Shown piece by piece: positions 58,263 to 64,000 of a stretch of 64,000 bases of DNA. The translations under genes were made by a program, and so were the position numbers. This stretch comes from Acholoe squamosa (taxonomy: Eukaryota; Annelida; Polychaeta; Phyllodocida; Polynoidae), in contig OX439041.1 of assembly GCA_949317995.1 (NCBI GenBank), forward strand, positions 2,792,501-2,856,500, given 5' to 3'. Each line of letters opens with the position of its first letter. Within the stretch, counting starts at the first letter, position 1. The notes beneath the pieces were generated by a model. That model was not told the DNA's origin. It saw only the letters and a list, made by a program, of their open reading frames with translations, and did not search any database.

Positions 58263-60576
58263 AATTTATTTGCTTAATTTATTGAAACCAGCGAGATTTT
58301 GGCACACAAAAATTACAAATATCTGTAGTGGTAATATAAGCTTGATAATGCAATGTGGAATCAGTAGACTAATATAAACACTGTGACATGTTGTAATTGA
58401 GTGTTGTGTTTGCATGACAAGAGCCATAATAAGGCGATGCCCTGTGTTAGAGGAGGTCAGAAAATACCAATAATGTGATCTACATGAGCACAATTAGACC
58501 TAGTCATGCTTACATGTAGGAAGAACCCACCACCATGATTCCATAAATATTGCCCTTGTATAAACCCGTACCAAATTGGACTATTTTCAAATTACATGTG
58601 TCACCCTCATCAAATGTAGAGACCCTTTCATCGTACTTGTAAATTTTCATGCTGCTCTATTGACCCCGTCCAGGGGCTCTTTTGAAAAAAAAGTAATAGC
58701 AGTGACGGTATTTACAGTTCCAATGCCATGGTGCATACCTTTACCCATGAATCCTGTAATCCTTGGACCCAAACTAGATTATATTGTGTCTGAGGACCAA
58801 TCATGCATAGTAAACCAGACAATGCTTTTTGGATTGAGGTTACATGGACGTAAATGCTGCCCTCTCGTGAGTCATATGGTATTCAGGCCTGCACTGAAGG
58901 TGATCTGGGTGCTGATTGGCTTAGAAATCATATGCAAGAAATATTGGTAAAATTATGAAAAAAATCACAAGTGACCCCAAATAGTTCCCAAATGGAAGAG
59001 TAGATGAGTTTTTATATTATGCCAAGGTTTGGGGATTTTATCAGGTCTGCAAATGTTCATCTGGCCAATGGAGGTTTTGAGGCCCAAAATAGGGTAGAAT
59101 GGCACTTGCTGTATGTATCGCTCCCTTAGTTAAGATTTTCAGGGTTAAGTCTATCCTATATTCTAACAATTGTGTGTGAGAGATGGTTTAATCTTGCTAC
59201 GGTCGGAAATATTACCAACGAACATTACGGGGGGCTGTTTTTGTGTGTTATGCTATATAGAAACATAGAGGAAATCGAATTAGTTCCACGTAACCTATAG
59301 GATGATTGGACATTTGACCTGCCTATTTCAAATGTCCTCTTGATGTCATTGTTATGTTACAGCAAGCATGGTGTTACAGGAATCTGGCCAAATTAGTCAC
59401 AGAAATGGTGTGTAATTAAAAAAAAATTGGAAAACCTTGCTTGCGGAGGTAGGGTAATTTACTAAATATTGCAGTTTCTATGAATCGCCCCAAACCTATT
59501 TTTTCTGGACATAAACCACCTACAGGGTGAAATTTTCAGCAGAAAATGACATTTTAGCCTCATTTTAATCTTCCTAGGGTTATTGATGCACAGATATCCA
59601 TGTAGGGCCTACATTAGGGTCCATTTGAAGTTTGGTCGGGTTTGCGGTGTTCCGTCAAAGTTTCAGCGAGAGTGCAACTATCCTATTAAGCAGTAGTGAT
59701 TTATCCCCAAGTGCAGATTTTAGTACAATATTGATAACAGGTATTCTTGATGCATATAACAGAAAAGGCATGCCTTAAAAAATGATCCCCTGGTAAGATA
59801 TGATCTGTAAAAAGTGGGATTAATTATAGGCCTAATGTTAATCATTTTTCACCAGTTTTATCATGTTTTTCATGATTTTGTGAGTTTTTCTGGCAAAATC
59901 CGAACAATATTTTGCAAAATCAATGCCCCCTTCATCATCAGGTAACTGAATTCAATGCAAATATGCAATTTGACAGCTCTAGAACTGCTGCTTGTGCAGT
60001 ACATAGATCTTTGAAGATAAAAGTCGCTGCTTGGAAATCACATTGAAAACTTGTAGGAATTTCAGTGTGAATTGCACACATCAATCCCCTCATATCATAA
60101 CATTGAGAAAGGCTGTTGCCACCACACTTTAGGATTTTATAGGACAGACCCTAAGATTTGATAGGAAAAACATTTTAGTTTTATCTGAAAAACCTACCCC
60201 TAATTGAGCAGGGTAACCCAAATCACTTTGCTAGGCATCTGGGTTGCCCAGCTAAGCTTATCTGTTAAAACATTATAATAGACCAATGTGGAAAGAATTG
60301 ACAGATATTGAGAAATGCATGGTTGGCTGTCTGTATAATGATGTCATCTGGTGTTGGATATCGGTAGGATTGCCAATCAGGGGGAAAGTCAACCACTACC
60401 TGCCACCAGGTGTCAAATTAAAGAACTACCCTATCTATCCAGAGTTAGCTAGTGTGTTACTGGTGAAAATACAGCCCAGTAGAGACATGGTGTGAGTAAT
60501 GTGGGAACTAGTTTTCATTGTCCACTATTCAGCTCTATACCAGATTGACTTCACAGACTCCAAAATAGTGGTTCTT
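58263..60576. other. Gene-poor stretch
   Basis: No gene recognised. The longest open frame (58576-58950, 124 codons, +) has no motif I can identify and no supporting splice or start context; a 69-codon frame at 60286-60495 is equally uncertain. Confidence 0.4.
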
Positions 60577-60713
60577 TTAAGCGCTGGTTCCACAGGCATA
60601 AATCGGTCGGATTAGCACTAATCCGACCGATTTTTTTTTATACTTTTGATATATTATAAATCGTCGGATTAGGGCTATTCCGACCGATTGTATGGCTGTG
60701 GAACCAACGCTTT
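60577..60713. mobile_element. MITE-like double palindrome
   Basis: Outer arms run from TAAGCGCTGGTTCCACAG to CTGTGGAACCAACGCTTTA. Each arm contains an inner palindrome; the left one (60601-60632) is perfect, AATCGGTCGGATTAG-CA-CTAATCCGACCGATT, and the right one is slightly decayed. Total about 137 bp with an AT-rich spacer. Confidence 0.7.
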
Positions 60714-61388
60714 AGGAATATTTTTCACCCACTAGAAGTTGGTCTCCAATGTTCTCTACTGTACTCTCTTGGACATTTCATACTGATATAGATCTGACCA
60801 ATGGTCTTTATGTTAGAGCTCAACTCAATGATTTATGAAGAATTTACAAATTTGGTCAATTCTAGGTTTTCAGAAGAACTCAAAGTAAGCCAGATGGGAT
60901 AAATGTCTTCCTTCTTACACAATGACAAGCCCATTCAATACAGCCAACGCAAAGCCCAAAGTGTTTTTGAGGTAGATATTTGGTAGTATATTTACATTAT
61001 GGGATTTCCCTGGCCATGCAGCTGGACCCAGACATGCTGGTATTAGTTCTTGAATTTGCCACCAGATGTCCTCTATATTGCGCGGTTGGATCCCCCCTGA
61101 TTGCCAATGCTGCTTTGCATCTTGTAGGATTCTTATGCTGAGCTAGGCAGCCACGAATGTCTGGCAAAGTGATCTGGTGTCCTTGGACATGTACAGGTCC
61201 TAAAAGTATTGTCAGGTTTACTATCCAACATAGCTACTGTAAAGTGTCTAGGCTCAAGGACCTATGAATATAGTGTAGGCGACAGAGGTCCCCGTACCCG
61301 GTAGATCAACCCCCAGAGGCGGGTCACCAGGTAATCACTGCCCCCTATAATAGTGTGTGTATTATACTGATCCAGGTGTAGTTGGAAG
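60714..61388. other. Non-coding stretch upstream of the tRNA-like sequence
   Basis: Nothing recognised; no array, element or coding exon evident. It may contain the upstream exon of the gamma-glutamyltransferase, which I could not locate. Confidence 0.35.
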
Positions 61389-61488
61389 GTGAAAATATCA
61401 GGCATGGGATCATGGTGTAATCGTTAGCATGATGGATTGGTAAGCCATACATCCGGCCTCGGCTCCTGGTGATCCTAGATATTTTCAC
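61389..61488. repeat. Perfect 11-bp inverted repeat bracketing a tRNA-like sequence
   Basis: GTGAAAATATC at 61389-61399 and GATATTTTCAC at 61478-61488 are exactly complementary and flank the tRNA-like sequence by 6 bases on the left and, on the right, one base (the discriminator A). The pairs would extend the acceptor stem after a small internal loop. Confidence 0.8.
61406..61477 (+). tRNA. tRNA-like sequence, probably a tRNA pseudogene or tRNA-derived element
   Basis: 72 bases fold as a cloverleaf. The acceptor stem is GGGATCA/TGATCCT (one G-U). The D stem is GTGT/GCAT with loop AATCGTTA (resembling tRNA-Gln, but the GG of the loop is CG). The anticodon stem is ATGGA/GCCAT with one mismatch, loop TTGGTAA, formally anticodon GGT. 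The T arm CCGGC/CCTGG with loop CTCGGCT has one mismatch and lacks the invariant TTC. A degenerate B box (GGCCTCGGCTCC) and the damaged D and T loops argue against a working tRNA. No Pol III T-run follows closely. Confidence 0.4.
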
Positions 61489-61513
61489 TGTCCAGTACAA
61501 AAGTGTACTCAAT

Positions 61514-62817
61514 GGTTCAGCAAGATACGTTCAGCAAGATACGTTCAGCAAGATACGTTCAGCAAGGTAAGTTCAGCAAGATACGTTCAGCAAGATAAGT
61601 TCAGCAAAATACGTTCAGCAAGATACGTTCAGCAAGATACATTCAGCAAGGTAAGTTCAGCAAGATACGTTCAGCAAGATACGTTCAGCAAGATACATTC
61701 AGCAAGATAAGTTCAGCAAGATACGTTCAGCAAGGTAAGTTCAGCAAGATACGTTCAGCAAGATACGTTCAGCAAGATAAATTCAGCAAGATATGTTCAG
61801 CAAGATACGTTCAGCAAGATAAGTTCAGCAAGGTAAGTTCAGCAAGGTAAGTTCAGCAAGATACGTTCAGCAAGATACGTTCAGCAAGATAAGTTCAGCA
61901 AGATACGTTCAGCAAGATAAGTTCAGCAAGATACGTTCAGCAAGATACGTTCAGCAAGGTAAGTTCAGCAAGGTAAGTTCAGCAAGGTACGTTCAGCAAG
62001 ATACGTTCAGCAAGGTAAGTTCAGCAAGATACGTTCAGCAAGATACGTTCAGCAAGATACGTTCAGCAAGGTAAGTTCAGCAAGGTAAGTTCAGCAAGGT
62101 AAGTTCAGCAAGATACGTTCAGCAAGATAAGTTCAGCAAGATACGTTCAGCAAGATACGTTCAGCAAGATACGTTCAGCAAGATACGTTCAGCAAGATAC
62201 GTTCAGCAAGATACTTTCAGCAAGGTAAGTTCAGCAAGATACGTTCAGCAAGATACGTTCAGCAAGGTAAGTTCAGCAAGGTAAGTTCAGCAAGGTAAGT
62301 TCAGCAAGATATGTTCAGCAAGATAAGTTCAGCAAGATACGTTCAGCAAGATACGTTCAGCAAGATACGTTCAGCAAGATACGTTCAGCAAGATACGTTC
62401 AGCAAGATACTTTCAGCAAGATACGTTCAGCAAGATACGTTCAGCAAGGTAAGTTCAGCAAGGTAAGTTCAGCAAGGTAAGTTCAGCAAGATACTTTCAG
62501 CAAGGTAAGTTCAGCAAGATACGTTCAGCAAGGTAAGTTCAGCAAGATACGTTCAGCAAGATAAGTTCAGCAAGATACGTTCAGCAAGGTAAGTTCAGCA
62601 AGATACGTTCAGCAAGATATGTTCAGCAAGATACGTTCAGCAAGATACGTTCAGCAAGATAAGTTCAGCAAAATACGTTCAGCAAGATATGTTCAGCAAG
62701 ATACATTCAGCAAGGTAAGTTCAGCAAGGTAAGTTCAGCAAGGTAAGTTCAGCAAGATACGTTCAGCAAGATACGTTCAGCAAGATACGTTCAGCAAGGT
62801 AAGTTCAGCAAGGTAAA
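61514..62817. repeat. 14-bp minisatellite, about 93 copies, ending 35 bp before a gamma-glutamyltransferase exon
   Basis: Units are GTTCAGCAAGATAC and variants; about 25 of them read CAAGGTAAGT, an exact match to the AAG|GTAAGT 5' splice-site consensus in the gene's sense direction, and every unit has TTCAG, resembling a 3' splice site end. The array lies in what must be an intron, because the next exon starts at an acceptor at 62851-62852. Confidence 0.95.
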
Positions 62818-62852
62818 TAATCGCTGTTTTTTCCATCTTGGTTTGTTGACAG

Positions 62853-63552
62853 GAGGAAGAAGTACCCTAAGTACAAGGTGGTCATCATATTCCTCGTCTT
62901 ACTCATCCTGCTCATTGTCGTCTTCCTCCCCATTGGTTTATCTGTGTCACGAGGTCTGCGTCGAGGTCATGTGATCCGCCATGCCGCGAGTTCCTGGATG
63001 TACAGATTTAGTTCTGTACAGGCTCCTACAAAGACATGCAGAGAGATTGCAGTGTAAGTAATAAGTGTTAGTATTTAATTTCAAGCAGTCGATAATAATC
63101 ATCGTATAGATAATCAAATTACACAAGATAATTGAATCACACAAGATTTGTAACCTGCCAAAGTCCAAGCTATTCTGACTTTTCTCTCTGAGGGGTCTAA
63201 AAAATTGTGCCCTGTTCCCTTTTTATTCTACAGAAAATGTTTGCCCCCCATCTCTCAATCCTTTAAAAATTGACCACTCTTTTAGTGAAAAAGGTTCAGG
63301 GAGGCAGTGATAATTGTAGTGGGATAATTAGTTTTTTTAGTGAGTCCAATTATAAATAAATATAATTCTTATCTTTGTGCCTTCGATCTATTAATGTGTA
63401 GATAATTCTGTCCACGTCCATGTTAGGGTGATACAGACAGTATACGGTGGCGGCGCGGTGGATGCGGCAGTGGCTGCTGCATTCTGTGCTGGTGTGATAA
63501 AAATGGATGCATCAGGACTTGGCGGGGGTCTCACAGCTATGGTCTACAAACC
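62853..63552 (+). CDS. Gamma-glutamyltransferase (gamma-glutamyl transpeptidase), N-terminal exons only
   Basis: Two exons, 62853-63053 and 63427-63552, join in frame (GT|G giving Val). Family role: ectoenzyme cleaving the gamma-glutamyl bond of glutathione and transferring the group to water or acceptors. Seen: a basic cytoplasmic stretch (RKKYPKYK), one long hydrophobic anchor (about 18 residues, VVIIFLVLLILLIVVFL), then the ectodomain start with TKTCREIAV and VIQTVYGGGAVDAAVAAAF, then SGLGGGL. The last two are conserved GGT N-terminal blocks (GGSAVDAAIAA; GIGGGLF). The start codon lies in an unlocated upstream exon, and the gene runs past the right edge with a donor CC|GTATGT at 63553. The catalytic Thr region is not in the window. 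Confidence 0.85.
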
Positions 63553-63584
63553 GTATGTACTCTTCTAGTTTAAACGTCATTCAA

Positions 63585-63742
63585 AGGTGCATTGATGCAT
63601 CACATCCTTTGGTCATCATGATTGACCAATGCCCGCCTGGTAAGGAACTCGCCAGGACTACATTCATGAACTATGCCAGGGTGATGCATCAATGAAGTAT
63701 ATACTAACCAGCACTTCATTGGATCATCATGCCTACCAATGA
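63585..63742. mobile_element. TTAACCCTTTAA-family MITE fragment in a gamma-glutamyltransferase intron
   Basis: TCAAAGGTGCATTGATGCATCA, GGTAAGGAACTCGCCAGGAC, GATGCATCAATGAAGT and CCAGCACTTCATTGGATCAT identify the family; the ends are diverged. Confidence 0.5.
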
Positions 63743-64000
63743 CACATGTGTGCTCTCAAACATACATTATTCATGCCATATGCCATTAAAGTCCTTGTCA
63801 ATTTTTTTGTTTATAATAGTCTAGACATTTCAGAAGCAGATATCTTGGAAAAAAACAATATTTACTCAATTTCTTTTATTTTTAAAGCAAATCTATACCA
63901 ATGCATAGTTCTAAACATAGAGTCAGTAATTTAGTATCATTGTTTGTATAATTCTATAAGGAGGTATGGGTATTATTATTGGTTCTTTTTCACCAAAACT
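63743..64000. other. Gamma-glutamyltransferase intron, AT-rich
   Basis: Nothing recognised; presumably continues the intron begun at 63553. Confidence 0.4.

Noticed and set aside
58576..58950. 124-codon plus-strand frame as a gene
   Set aside because: No recognisable motif, no acceptor, poly(A) or codon pattern that distinguishes it from chance in AT-rich DNA.
61406..61477. A functional tRNA-Thr (anticodon GGT)
   Set aside because: Mismatches in anticodon and T stems, loss of the GG in the D loop and of TTC in the T loop; kept only as a tRNA-like sequence.
7071..62817. CRISPR arrays
   Set aside because: All arrays are head-to-tail tandem repeats without unique spacers, in a eukaryotic context.
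6824..63552. A glutathione-metabolism gene cluster (GST plus gamma-glutamyltransferase)
   Set aside because: The two genes are about 49 kb apart on opposite strands with unrelated sequence between; co-location alone is not evidence of a functional cluster.

Overview
This 64 kb window looks like nuclear DNA of an invertebrate animal. Coding sequence is sparse, genes are split by GT-AG introns, AATAAA signals follow genes, and there are palindromic MITE-like elements, tRNA-derived repeats, a solo LTR and a very heavy load of minisatellites. The genes (a galactose-3-O-sulfotransferase, a sigma-class GST, a PKA-inhibitor-like protein and a gamma-glutamyltransferase) are metazoan types. The minisatellite-rich introns would fit a cephalochordate or another invertebrate deuterostome, but the sequence does not prove the taxon.

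Layout: 1-543, a 33-bp minisatellite, then a CT-rich tract. 2692-3978, an intronless Gal3ST-type sulfotransferase (+) with a candidate poly(A) signal near 5392. 6824-13829, a complete five-exon sigma-class/prostaglandin-D-synthase-like GST (-); its last intron is mostly a 4-kb array of a 30-bp unit, and a 1.4-kb array of a 35-bp unit begins 27 bp upstream of its ATG. 15.3-20.2 kb is a nest of foldback elements, MITEs and a SINE fragment. 23813-24214 holds a single-exon gene (-) for a 113-residue protein with two PKA pseudosubstrate motifs. 25.6-26.0 kb is a 47-bp array. 27.4-47.3 kb is a 20-kb array of a 45-bp unit with visible kilobase-scale duplication. 49.8-52.1 kb is a cluster of inverted transposon copies, 52.9-53.2 kb a solo LTR, and 57.2-58.1 kb a 64-bp array. 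61.4-61.5 kb has a tRNA-like cloverleaf; 61.5-62.8 kb has a 14-bp array directly upstream of the first two visible exons of a gamma-glutamyltransferase (+), which runs off the right edge.

Tandem arrays occupy roughly 29 kb (about 45%) of the window. GST and gamma-glutamyltransferase are both glutathione enzymes, but with about 49 kb between them and opposite strands I see no evidence of joint regulation. The most unusual signals are arrays whose units resemble functional sites: TATA boxes upstream of the GST and consensus 5' splice sites in the gamma-glutamyltransferase intron. The dual-pseudosubstrate PKI-like protein is the other main point of interest. No searches could be run; all family calls rest on motifs read by eye.
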